From Caulobacteraceae bacterium (GTDB lineage Bacteria > Pseudomonadota > Alphaproteobacteria > Caulobacterales > Caulobacteraceae): a stretch of DNA of 64,000 bases. The position numbers were made by a program, and so were the translations under genes. The DNA is taken from assembly GCA_947475415.1 (NCBI GenBank), contig CANJLH010000003.1, forward strand, positions 186,001 to 250,000. Reading direction: 5' to 3'. Shown piece by piece: positions 34,369 through 42,194 of the stretch. Under the pieces are notes generated by a model that had not been told where the DNA came from, ran no database searches, and was given only the letters and a program-made list of their open reading frames with translations. The first letter of the stretch is position 1, and each line of letters opens with the position of its first letter.

Positions 34369-34394
34369 AATCGAATAAATCGATTGGGTCGATT
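34369..34394. repeat. AATCGA/TCGATT repeat cluster in the DUF6351-rubrerythrin intergenic region
   Basis: AATCGA (34369-34374) and TCGATT (34380-34385) form a perfect inverted repeat with 5-nt spacing, and a third TCGATT follows at 34389-34394. The cluster directly abuts the ATG of the DUF6351 gene and lies about 80 nt before rubrerythrin. It looks like an operator for one or both divergent genes. Confidence 0.35.
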
Positions 34395-34471
34395 GTCACG
34401 TATCGCGCATAGTCTGATCCATTGACGGACGGCGCAAGCGCGCCAGGCCGCATCAGCATCAGGAGAAGACC

Positions 34472-34888
34472 ATGAGCCTCGGCGCCAGCAAGACCCTCGA
34501 CAACCTGAAAGCCGCCTTCGCCGGCGAGAGCCAGGCGAACCGCCGCTACCTTTACTTCGCCCAAAAAGCCGACGTGGAAGGCTACAATGACGTTGCCGCG
34601 GTGTTCCGTTCCACCGCCGAGGGTGAGACCGGCCACGCCCATGGCCACCTGGAGTTCATGGAATCCGTCGGCGACCCCGCCACCGGCCTGCCGATTGGCC
34701 CAACCGGTTCCAACCTCAAGGCCGCCATCGCCGGCGAAACCCATGAATACACCGACATGTACCCCGGTATGGCCCGCACCGCACGCGACGAGGGCTTCGA
34801 TGAGATCGCCGACTGGTTCGAGACCCTGGCCAAGGCCGAGAAGTCACACGCTGGCCGCTTCCAGCGCGCCCTGGACACCCTCGACTGA
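34472..34888 (+). CDS. rubrerythrin family protein (diiron domain only)
   Basis: A 138-residue four-helix diiron protein lacking the C-terminal rubredoxin domain of classical rubrerythrin. Ligand segments include [16 protein letters not shown] (Glu), [10 protein letters not shown] (ExxH), [11 protein letters not shown] and AEKSHAGRF. Rubrerythrins reduce hydrogen peroxide; without its own rubredoxin this one needs an external electron donor. The following genes encode an Fe-S cluster protein and a DUF3501 protein, a plausible electron-transfer partner set. AGGAGAAG precedes the ATG. Confidence 0.95.
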   Translation: MSLGASKTLDNLKAAFAGESQANRRYLYFAQKADVEGYNDVAAVFRSTAEGETGHAHGHLEFMESVGDPATGLPIGPTGSNLKAAIAGETHEYTDMYPGMARTARDEGFDEIADWFETLAKAEKSHAGRFQRALDTLD

Positions 34889-34956
34889 GACTGACCTGAC
34901 GACACGGCGGCGGGCATCGTCCCGCCGCCGCTCTCCCGCATCGCCGGAATCCCCAC

Positions 34957-36318
34957 ATGTCTGACGCACCCAAGACCCCTCAACGCGAGGGCAGCCTCGA
35001 CGCGCCCTTTCGTCATCCCATCGAATGGCGCGACCCGGCCTATTACGACCTTGCCGCCGTCGAAAAAGAGATGGAGCGGGTGTTCGACATCTGCCACGGC
35101 TGCCGCCGCTGCTTCAATCTGTGCGACAGCTTCCCCAAGCTGTTCGACATGGTCGACGAGAGCGCCACCGGCGAACTGGACGGGGTGAACAAGGCTGACT
35201 ACGCCAAGGTCGCCGACGCCTGCACGCTCTGCGACATGTGCTTCCTGACCAAGTGTCCCTATGTGCCGCCGCACGAGTTCGACCTGGATTTCCCGCACCT
35301 GATCCTGCGCTACCGGGCCGCCAAGCGAAAGATGGGCGAGCGGGAGTTTGTCCGTGAGCAGCTGGGCAAGACCGACCGTAACGGCAAGCTGGCCAAACCG
35401 GTGGCTAGCCTCGCCAACTGGGCCACGGCGCGCGAGAACACCCCATTGCGCAAGATGCTGGAGGCCATCGCCGGCGTCGACGCCGAGGTGGAGCTGCCCA
35501 AATACAACTCAAAGACCGCCACCGACCGGCTTGCGGTCCCCATTCCCCCCGATCCCGCTGGCCCCGCCTTCGGCCAGCGCAAGGCCGCGCTCTACGCCAC
35601 CTGTTTCGTGGACTACAACACACCCGACACCGCCGTGGCCGCCGCCCGCGTCCTGGCCCGCCAGGGGGTGGAAGCCCGGCTGGTCTATCCCGAATGCTGC
35701 GGCATGCCGCAGTTGGAATCCGGCGATCTGGCCGACGTCGCCGCCAAGGCCCTACGGGTGGCCAAGGCCTTCGAGCCCCTGATCGACCAGGGCCATGAGG
35801 TGGTGGCGCTCACCGCCAGTTGCGGCCTGATGATGAAGTTCGAATGGCCCCTGCTGTTGCCCGAGAACGAGACGGTGAAGAAGCTCGCCGCCGCCACCCG
35901 AGACATCTGCGAATATGTGGTCGACATCGCCAAGACCTGCGGCCTGGCCCCCGGCCTCGCGCCTCAGCCCGGCGGGGTCACCGTTCACCACGCCTGCCAT
36001 GCCCGCGCCCAGAACATGGGCGCCAAGTCCGCCGAAATGCTGCGCCTGATCCCGGACACCAAGGTGGAGCTGATCGAGCGCTGCTCCGGCCACGGCGGCA
36101 CCTTCGGGGTGATGAAAGAGACCCGCCCCATGGCGGTGAAGGTGGGCAAGCCCACCGCCAAACAGGTGGCCCAGAAGGGTTCCGAGACCCTCTGCTCCGA
36201 CTGCCCCCTGGCCTGCAAGCACTTGGGCCAGCTCCTCACCGTCGAAGTCCCCGACGGCCCTCAGCCGCGCCAGGCCCACCCAATCGAAGTGCTGGCCTGC
36301 GCCTACGGCCTCATGTGA
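34957..36318 (+). CDS. (Fe-S)-binding heterodisulfide-reductase-related oxidoreductase
   Basis: A 453-residue GlpC/HdrD-like protein. The N-terminal part has two [4Fe-4S] motifs: [11 protein letters not shown] and [13 protein letters not shown]. The C-terminal half holds two CCG-type domains, with [11 protein letters not shown] and [11 protein letters not shown] followed later by CSGHGG, and an extra CSDCPLAC cluster. Such proteins pass electrons between a soluble donor and a membrane or diiron partner. It is the middle gene of the rubrerythrin operon, so it probably feeds electrons to rubrerythrin. This pairing is known by gene neighbourhood; direct evidence cannot be drawn from this sequence. 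Confidence 0.92.
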   Translation: MSDAPKTPQREGSLDAPFRHPIEWRDPAYYDLAAVEKEMERVFDICHGCRRCFNLCDSFPKLFDMVDESATGELDGVNKADYAKVADACTLCDMCFLTKCPYVPPHEFDLDFPHLILRYRAAKRKMGEREFVREQLGKTDRNGKLAKPVASLANWATARENTPLRKMLEAIAGVDAEVELPKYNSKTATDRLAVPIPPDPAGPAFGQRKAALYATCFVDYNTPDTAVAAARVLARQGVEARLVYPECCGMPQLESGDLADVAAKALRVAKAFEPLIDQGHEVVALTASCGLMMKFEWPLLLPENETVKKLAAATRDICEYVVDIAKTCGLAPGLAPQPGGVTVHHACHARAQNMGAKSAEMLRLIPDTKVELIERCSGHGGTFGVMKETRPMAVKVGKPTAKQVAQKGSETLCSDCPLACKHLGQLLTVEVPDGPQPRQAHPIEVLACAYGLM

Positions 36319-36332
36319 GCAGGATGAACCTT

Positions 36333-36926
36333 ATGCCCGTCGCCACCCGCCAGATCACCCGCGCAGACCTGATCCCCGACGCCGACTATGCTAAGGTCCG
36401 CAAGGACCGCCGCGCAGCTCTGATCCCCATCAAGCGTCTGCGCCGGGTTTCCCTCGGCCCATTCTGCACCGCCTACTTCGAGTCCTTTGAGACCATGCTG
36501 TTCCAGGTGCAGGAGATGCTGCTCACCGAGCGCGGCGGGGAGGCCCAGATCGCCGACGAACTGGCCGCCTACAACCCGCTGATCCCGCAAGGGTCCGAAC
36601 TGGTCGCCACGGTGATGTTCGAGATCGACGACCCCGTCCGCCGCGAGGCCGAACTCAGCCGCCTGGGCGGCGTCGAGCGTTGCATGTTCCTGGAGATCGC
36701 CGGCGAACGCGCCGCCGCCGTGCCCGACGGCGACGAGGAACGCACCCGCGAGGATGGCAAGACCTCCTCCGTCCATTTCTTCCACTTCCCGCTCACCCCC
36801 GCCCAGATCGCCAGGTTCCGCGACCCGGCCACCCGCATCCTCCTGGGCTGCGACCACGAAGCCTACGCCCACCTGGCGGTGCTCAGCCCGGCGACGCGGG
36901 CGGAACTGGCGCGGGATCTGGCGTAG
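36333..36926 (+). CDS. DUF3501 family protein
   Basis: A 197-residue DUF3501 protein. Landmarks are ITRADLIPDADYAKVRKDRR at the start, RRVSLGPFCTAYFESFETM, QVQEMLLTERG and YNPLIPQGSELVATVMFEID. No metal motif is obvious beyond the acidic ATVMFEID and GCDHEAY. I favour the ATG at 36333, which has AGGA 8 nt upstream; the ATG at 36324 is an alternative. It starts right after the Fe-S gene. DUF3501 is regularly found with these two partners, but its function is not established. Confidence 0.9.
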   Translation: MPVATRQITRADLIPDADYAKVRKDRRAALIPIKRLRRVSLGPFCTAYFESFETMLFQVQEMLLTERGGEAQIADELAAYNPLIPQGSELVATVMFEIDDPVRREAELSRLGGVERCMFLEIAGERAAAVPDGDEERTREDGKTSSVHFFHFPLTPAQIARFRDPATRILLGCDHEAYAHLAVLSPATRAELARDLA

Positions 36927-36947
36927 GGAGCGACCACAATCTACGCC
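36920..36947. terminator. inverted repeat spanning convergent gene ends
   Basis: GGCGTAG (36920-36926) and CTACGCC (36941-36947) are exact reverse complements around a 14-nt loop. Each arm contains the stop codon of one of two convergent genes, DUF3501 and the GST. This could be a weak shared terminator or chance similarity of gene ends. Confidence 0.3.
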
Positions 36948-37612
36948 CCCGCCTCCGCCAACACCTCCCACGCCAGATAATCCGCCGTCTCCAGCAATAC
37001 GTCGCAGTAGGCCTGCGCCGCGCCGTCGTCCCCGAACGTCGCCAGGTCGATTCCGTAGCTGCGCAGCCGCGCCGCTTCCGGGGTCGCGAAGGCGTCGGCT
37101 ACGGACCATTCGCCGACCAGGAATGGCCCTGCGTCCCCGAACCGCCCGCGCAGGTCGCGGAACAACCGCACCAGCCGGCCCACGTCCAGCCGGGCGCGCG
37201 GGTCGGCGAGCTCATGGCGGACGCGCAGGAACAGGTCCGTGCGGCACTCTCGCTGGAACCCGGCGAACCCGGAATGGATCTCCGCCACCGCAGATCGGGC
37301 CAGGGCGCGGGCGGCCGGGTCCCTGGGCCACAACCTCGCCTCGGGGTGCTTTTCGTGCAGATATTCAGCGATCGAGGCGGTGTCCCAGACCAGCAGTTCG
37401 CCGTCCCTCAGCACCGGCAGCAGGGCGGTAGGCGAGGCCTCGGCCTGCCGGGCCTTGAACGCCAGTTTGTCTTCCTGCGTGAACACCCGCCCGCCAGACG
37501 CGGCGATCTCGATCTTGCGCTCGGTGAACGCCGCGCCGGTGCGCTTCAGCACCAGCCAGCCCCGCAACGAGGGTCCGGACCATTGACGATTGGCGATGAC
37601 GATCTCGTACAC
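36941..37612 (-). CDS. glutathione S-transferase family protein
   Basis: A 223-residue GST. The thioredoxin-like N-terminal domain runs to about residue 80: ANRQWSGPSLRGWLVL contains a likely Ser-type catalytic motif, and GELLVWDTASIAEYLHEK the GSH-binding loop with the conserved Asp/Thr-Ala-Ser. The C-terminal half is all-helical, with FLVGEWSVADAFATP. The function may be detoxification or thiol-dependent isomerisation; it is not decidable. It converges with the rubrerythrin operon. Confidence 0.92.
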   Translation of the reverse strand: MYEIVIANRQWSGPSLRGWLVLKRTGAAFTERKIEIAASGGRVFTQEDKLAFKARQAEASPTALLPVLRDGELLVWDTASIAEYLHEKHPEARLWPRDPAARALARSAVAEIHSGFAGFQRECRTDLFLRVRHELADPRARLDVGRLVRLFRDLRGRFGDAGPFLVGEWSVADAFATPEAARLRSYGIDLATFGDDGAAQAYCDVLLETADYLAWEVLAEAGA

Positions 37613-37775
37613 GCAAGGACTCCGGCGTCAGCAGCCCGTCTTCGCTAGGCGCAGCGCCGCCGGGCGGCAAGCCGAAGCGCCCGCGTCAATCCCGGACGCA
37701 CCCGCCAATTCAAGACTTGACGAGACTGCGCATGGGGTCGAACTGCCCGTTCTTCTGCAGGCAGGACGCCCCCCC

Positions 37776-38594
37776 ATGGACCTAGGCCTCACTGGCAAGA
37801 TCGCCCTCGTCGTCGGCGCGGGCTCCGATGTGGGCCGCGCCGCCGCGCTCTCTCTGGCGCGGGAGGGGGCGACCCCAATCCTTTCTGGGCGCAGGCGCGA
37901 GGCCCTCGAGGAGACGGCCCACAGCATCGAGGCCGCCGGCGGCAAGGTCCATGTCTTACCCGGCGACGCCCGCGATCCCGCAGACGTGGCCCGGATGGTG
38001 GCCGAGGCCCACGCCTTCGCCGGCCGCATCGACCTGCTGGTCAACACCGTTGGCCCCTACCCCCTGCCCGAGCTCTACCCCGACGTGCCTGAGCCCATGT
38101 ACGGCAACGACGCCAGCTGGGCGGCGATCTTCGACAATGTGTTCATGCCCGCCGCGCGCCTGACCCGCGAGGTGATGCCGCTCATGAAGGCCCTGGGCGC
38201 CGGCGCCATCGTACACCTGGCCGCTAACTCCGCCCGCTACTTCAACCCCGCCACCGCCCAGTACGCGGCCATGAAGGCGGCTCTGATCCACGCTACAAAG
38301 AACTGGGCCCGCGATGGCGGCAAGCACGGGGTGCGGGTCAATGCGGTGATGCCGGGCTGGATCAAGGGCGAAGGCACGGCAGCGCGGGTAGCGGCCGCCG
38401 CCGCCGCCCTGGGCGCGACAGAGGCCGAGGCAGAGCGAGCCATGGTCTCGGCCCACGACGGCCTGTTCTGGTCGCCCCGCATGGGCCGGGTGGAGGAATA
38501 CGCCGACGCCATCGTCTTCCTGCTGTCGGAACGCGCCGGCTACATCAACGGCGCCCTGCTTCCCATCGACGGCGGCACCCCGGTCTGGGGATAG
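37776..38594 (+). CDS. SDR family oxidoreductase, atypical cofactor motif (array member 1)
   Basis: A 272-residue SDR, first of four in tandem. The cofactor motif reads VGAGSDVG in place of TGxxxGxG, and NNAG reads NTVG, so this member diverges in both. The catalytic YAAMK and an upstream Ser (ANSARYF) are retained, so activity is likely. The ATG at 37776 begins MDLGLTGK; a frame extension to 37590 has no family similarity. The following SDR begins about 90 nt later, and the four genes are probably expressed together. Confidence 0.9.
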   Translation: MDLGLTGKIALVVGAGSDVGRAAALSLAREGATPILSGRRREALEETAHSIEAAGGKVHVLPGDARDPADVARMVAEAHAFAGRIDLLVNTVGPYPLPELYPDVPEPMYGNDASWAAIFDNVFMPAARLTREVMPLMKALGAGAIVHLAANSARYFNPATAQYAAMKAALIHATKNWARDGGKHGVRVNAVMPGWIKGEGTAARVAAAAAALGATEAEAERAMVSAHDGLFWSPRMGRVEEYADAIVFLLSERAGYINGALLPIDGGTPVWG

Positions 38595-38680
38595 GCCCAA
38601 GGCCAGATTCCGACTCGACAAGGCCGCGCGGCGCCTTCACGAAACCGCCCAACCCAATCAAGCCACGAAGGAACACCCCC

Positions 38681-39463
38681 ATGGATCTCACCAACGCATC
38701 GGCCCTAGTCACCGGCGGCGCCGGCGGTTTCGGCCAGGCAACCGTGCGCCGTCTCGCCCAGGCGGGCGCCAAGGTGGTGATCGCCGACATCCACGACGAA
38801 CGCGGCCAGGCGCTGGCCAAGGAGCTCGGCAATGGCTCGGTCTATGTGCGCACCGACATCATGGACGAGAACTCCATCGCCAACGCCGTGCAGACCGCCG
38901 TGGGCCTCGGCCCCTTGCGCGCCGCCGTCGTCGTTCATGGCGGCCCGCCGGCCCCCGGCGCCACCGGCGCGGCCCGCACCGTCAACCGCGAAGGCCAGCG
39001 CATCCCGCTGGCGCACTTCGCCCACACGGTGAACGTCTATCTGGTCACCGCCTTCGCGGTCACCAGCCAGGCCGCCGAAGCCATGGCCAAGAACGAGCCG
39101 TTGGACTCCAACCAGCGCGGCGTGATCATCAACACCGCCTCCATCGCCGGCTTTGAGGGCCAGCCCGGTCAATCCGGTTATTCCGCCGCCAAGGGCGGGA
39201 TCATCGGCATGACCCTGACCGTCGCCCGCGACCTGGCCCCCTTGGGTATCCGGGTGATGGCCATCGCGCCCGGCACCTTCCTCACGCTGGCCTATTCCGG
39301 CCGCATGACCGACGAGCAGGCCCAGGCCCACTGGGGTCCCAGCGTGCCCAACCCCAAGCGCATGGGCGACCCGGACGAATACGCCCGTCTGGCGGCCCAC
39401 ATCGTCGACAACGACTTCCTCAACGGGACCACATTCCGCCTGGACGGCGCTCAGCGCTTCTAG
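38681..39463 (+). CDS. SDR family, HSD10/3-hydroxyacyl-CoA dehydrogenase type II-like (array member 2)
   Basis: A 260-residue SDR with TGGAGGFG at 11-18 and YSAAK as the catalytic pair, the Ser in TASIAG. The long VHGGPPAPGATG insert with an unusual NNAG position and the MAIAPGTF end pattern resemble 17-beta-HSD type 10, which oxidises 3-hydroxy-2-methylbutyryl-CoA and steroids. VIADIHDERG shows an Asp that favours NAD. This fits branched-chain or steroid-like catabolism. A GAAGG site precedes the ATG. Confidence 0.92.
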   Translation: MDLTNASALVTGGAGGFGQATVRRLAQAGAKVVIADIHDERGQALAKELGNGSVYVRTDIMDENSIANAVQTAVGLGPLRAAVVVHGGPPAPGATGAARTVNREGQRIPLAHFAHTVNVYLVTAFAVTSQAAEAMAKNEPLDSNQRGVIINTASIAGFEGQPGQSGYSAAKGGIIGMTLTVARDLAPLGIRVMAIAPGTFLTLAYSGRMTDEQAQAHWGPSVPNPKRMGDPDEYARLAAHIVDNDFLNGTTFRLDGAQRF

Positions 39464-39564
39464 GTTGAACCCGCCGGAAGCCTTCTCCCCATCTTGGGGG
39501 AGGAGGCGACCGCGCTTTGGACGGGTGCGCGGTCCTCGGCGATGACCCTAGGCCGGAGACTGCC

Positions 39565-40410
39565 ATGCTTTCCCCTGAAGACATCCTTCTCACCGACCAG
39601 GTCGCCATCGTCACCGGCGGCGCGCAGGGCATCGGCGAGGGCGTGGCGCGCACCTTCGCCCGGTTCGGGGCCAAGGTGGTGATCGCCGACAAGAATGCCG
39701 AGACCGGGCCGCGCGCAGCCCAGGCGATCCGCGATGCAGGCGGAGAGGCCCTATTCGTCGCCTGTGACGTACGCGAGCTCGATCAGGTCGAGGCCATGAC
39801 CGCCAGAACCCTGGAGACCTTCGGGCGTCTCGACATCCTGGTGAACAACGCCGGCGGCGTGCGCCGCACCCCGTTCCTCGACCTCGGCGCGCGGGGCTGG
39901 CGTCGGCACATCGAGCTCAACATGAATGGCCTGTTCGGGCCCACCGACCTGGCGGCGCGCGCGATGATCGCCGCCGGCCGGGGCGGGTCGATCATCAATG
40001 TCGCCACCATCGAGGCGTTCCGCGGCGCGCCGCACCGCTCGGTCTATGCCGCCTGCAAGGCCGCCATGGTCAACTTCACCCGGACCCTGGCGATCGAGCT
40101 GGCCGAGCACCAGATCCGCGTCAACGCCATCGCGCCGGATATCGTGGCCACCCCCGGCATTGGCCTTGTGGACGCCGACGGCGGCGCTCCGCCCAAGCGT
40201 CTGGCGGCGCTCAAGCGGCACATCCCGATGGGCCGGGTGGGCCATGTCGACGACACCGCCGGCGCCTGCGTCTTCCTGGCCTCGCCAATGGCGGCCTATG
40301 TTACCGGCGCGACGCTGCACGTCGATGGCGGCACCTGGGCCAGCAGCGGCTGGAGTCGCGACGAGCAGGGCCGCTGGCAGCTCTTCGAGGGCTTCGCGGA
40401 CGCCTACTGA
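39565..40410 (+). CDS. SDR family oxidoreductase (array member 3)
   Basis: A 281-residue SDR with an N-terminal extension of about 13 residues before TGGAQGIG. VVIADKNAE (Asp for NAD), NNAGG, and YAACK complete the classical set, with the Ser upstream. The ATG at 39565 (MLSPEDI) is preceded by GGAGAC; the upstream frame start is less well placed. The substrate is unknown. The C-terminal extension with SSGWSRDEQGRWQLFEGF is distinctive. Confidence 0.92.
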   Translation: MLSPEDILLTDQVAIVTGGAQGIGEGVARTFARFGAKVVIADKNAETGPRAAQAIRDAGGEALFVACDVRELDQVEAMTARTLETFGRLDILVNNAGGVRRTPFLDLGARGWRRHIELNMNGLFGPTDLAARAMIAAGRGGSIINVATIEAFRGAPHRSVYAACKAAMVNFTRTLAIELAEHQIRVNAIAPDIVATPGIGLVDADGGAPPKRLAALKRHIPMGRVGHVDDTAGACVFLASPMAAYVTGATLHVDGGTWASSGWSRDEQGRWQLFEGFADAY

Positions 40411-40492
40411 GGCCACGAAACGACCCACCGCCCTTTCGCTGCGTCGCGCAATCCAGCTAACCTGATCCCATCACAACCCCGGAGCGCTCGCG

Positions 40493-41281
40493 ATGCCCAA
40501 TCTCTTCGACATGAGCGGAAAGACGGTGCTGGTGACCGGCGGCAGCCGGGGGTTGGGCCGCGGTATCGTCCGCGGCTTCGCCGAGGCCGGCGCCAATGTC
40601 GCCATTGTCAGCCGCAAGTTGGAAAACTGCCAGGCGGTCGCCCGCGAAACCGAGGCTTTGGGAGTCAAGGCCTACGCCTACGGATGCCATGTGGGTCACT
40701 GGGACGAGATCGAGCCGATGTTCGAGGCGGTTTGGAACCACTTTGGCCGGGTGCATGTGGTGGTCAATAACGCCGGCATGTCGCCCACCTACGACAAGCT
40801 GAGCTCGGTCAGCGAGAAGCTGTTCGACTCGGTGATCGGTGTGAACTTCAAGGGCCCGTTCCGCCTCTGCGCCCTGGCCGGCGAGCGCATGTACGAGGCT
40901 GGCGGCGGGGCGATCATCAACATGTCCAGCCTGTCGGCCTTGGGAAGCAGCCCCCACACCGCCTTCTACGGCGGCGCCAAGGCCGGGCTGAACACCATCG
41001 GCCGCGCCTGCGCCACCGCCTTCCATCCCAAGGTGCGGGTCAACACCGTGGTGGTGGGCCCGTTCAACACCGACGTGTCCAAATACTGGTCCGATCCCCC
41101 CGCCTCGCCGAACGACCGCCAAACCCAGGGCGGCCTGCGGGTCGGCCTGCCTCAGGACATGGTCTCAACCATGCTCTACCTGGCCTCCGACGCCTCCCAA
41201 TATGTCACCGGCGCCGAGATCAAGGTCGATGGCGGCGGCTGGGGCGTCGGCCTCACGGCGGACCAGGACGCGGTCTCGTAG
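40493..41281 (+). CDS. SDR family oxidoreductase (array member 4)
   Basis: A 262-residue classical SDR: TGGSRGLG (14-21), NNAGMSP, YGGAK, with Ser in NMSSLSALG. VAIVSRKLE shows a basic Arg after the second strand, which favours NADP(H), unlike members 2 and 3. So the four tandem SDRs are not simple copies but differ in cofactor and probably in direction of reaction. The Gre-like gene begins 2 nt after its stop. Confidence 0.93.
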   Translation: MPNLFDMSGKTVLVTGGSRGLGRGIVRGFAEAGANVAIVSRKLENCQAVARETEALGVKAYAYGCHVGHWDEIEPMFEAVWNHFGRVHVVVNNAGMSPTYDKLSSVSEKLFDSVIGVNFKGPFRLCALAGERMYEAGGGAIINMSSLSALGSSPHTAFYGGAKAGLNTIGRACATAFHPKVRVNTVVVGPFNTDVSKYWSDPPASPNDRQTQGGLRVGLPQDMVSTMLYLASDASQYVTGAEIKVDGGGWGVGLTADQDAVS

Positions 41282-41282
41282 G

Positions 41283-41762
41283 GTGGCCGTCGCCTTCACC
41301 CGAGAGGAGGATTACGAATCCCGCGCCGCAGACCTGCCGGATCGGCCGATCTCGCCGCATCCGAATCTGGTCACCGCCTCGGGGCTCGCCGCCATCGAGG
41401 CCGAGCTGGCTGCGGCCCAGGCGGCCTACGGTGCGGCCCAGACCCTGGGCGGCGTCGCGGCCGACCGCACCGCCATGGCCCGCGCCACTCGCGACCTGCG
41501 CTACTGGTCCGCCCGCCGCGCCAACGCCCAACTCACCGAGCCTGAGGCCGTCGACGGCGTCGTCCAATTTGGCCGCACGGTGGAGTTTGAGCGCGAGGAC
41601 GGCCGCCGCCAGAGCTTTCGCATCGTGGGTGAGGATGAGGCTGACCCCGCCCATGGCAGCGTCAGCCATGTCTCGCCCCTGGCGAGGGCGCTCCTAGGCA
41701 AGTCCATGGGCGACGCGGCCCAGTTGAATGGAACGGAGGTGGAGATCATCGCGGTGCGGTGA
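41283..41762 (+). CDS. GreA/GreB family transcription elongation factor-like protein
   Basis: A 159-residue Gre-type protein. The N-terminal AFTREED...PDRPISPHPNLVT segment is typical of alphaproteobacterial GreB-like proteins, a coiled-coil region follows (GLAAIEAELAAAQ to RRANAQL), and the C-terminal FKBP-like domain contains VGEDEADPAHGSVSHVSPLARALLG. Gre proteins rescue backtracked RNA polymerase through the secondary channel; the tip residues here are not clearly the DE pair of GreA. The GTG start at 41283 lies 2 nt after the SDR stop, suggesting coupling. Confidence 0.85.
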   Translation: MAVAFTREEDYESRAADLPDRPISPHPNLVTASGLAAIEAELAAAQAAYGAAQTLGGVAADRTAMARATRDLRYWSARRANAQLTEPEAVDGVVQFGRTVEFEREDGRRQSFRIVGEDEADPAHGSVSHVSPLARALLGKSMGDAAQLNGTEVEIIAVR

Positions 41763-41821
41763 CGCAACCGCCCGGCGCATGCTAACCCCGGCTCAGATGC
41801 CGCCTGCGAGGACCCAAATCC

Positions 41822-42187
41822 ATGAAACTTCAGGACTGGCTCCTCTGCGCGGCCTTCGCCATCGCCATGCCGGCGGGCCAGATGTTCTTCAAGTACGCCG
41901 CCCTGATGCACGCGCGACTGGAGGGGCCGCTGCTTATCCGCCTCTTACGCAACACGCCGCTGATGGGCGCATTCGTCTGGTACGGGATCACCGCCCTGTT
42001 CTGGTTCTACATCCTGACCCGCATCCCGCTCTCCACCGCCTACACCTGCTCGATCCTGGGTTCGGCGCTGGTGCCGCTGATGGCCTGGGCGGTGTTCCGC
42101 GAACCCCTGGGCTGGCAGTTCATCGCCGGCTACGTCCTGATGATCAGCGGGTTCGCTGTGATCATTCAGGGAACCGGTCGGGCTTGA
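41822..42187 (+). CDS. small four-helix EamA/SMR-like membrane transporter
   Basis: A 121-residue hydrophobic protein with four predicted helices. SMR/EmrE-like and ArnE-like features include RIPLSTAYTCSILGSALVPLMAWAVF, matching the fourth to fifth EamA segments, and an acidic Glu in FREPLGW. Single four-helix units of this sort work as dimers, exporting cationic compounds or flipping lipid-linked sugars. It has no partner half gene nearby. Convergent with the FATP-like ligase, with a 7-nt gap. Confidence 0.85.
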   Translation: MKLQDWLLCAAFAIAMPAGQMFFKYAALMHARLEGPLLIRLLRNTPLMGAFVWYGITALFWFYILTRIPLSTAYTCSILGSALVPLMAWAVFREPLGWQFIAGYVLMISGFAVIIQGTGRA

Positions 42188-42194
42188 CCAGGCG

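Noticed and set aside
34367-34744. N-terminal 126-codon extension of the DUF6351 gene
   Set aside because: It would run across the rubrerythrin gene on the other strand and has no similarity. The ATG at 34366, just before a signal peptide, is the better start.
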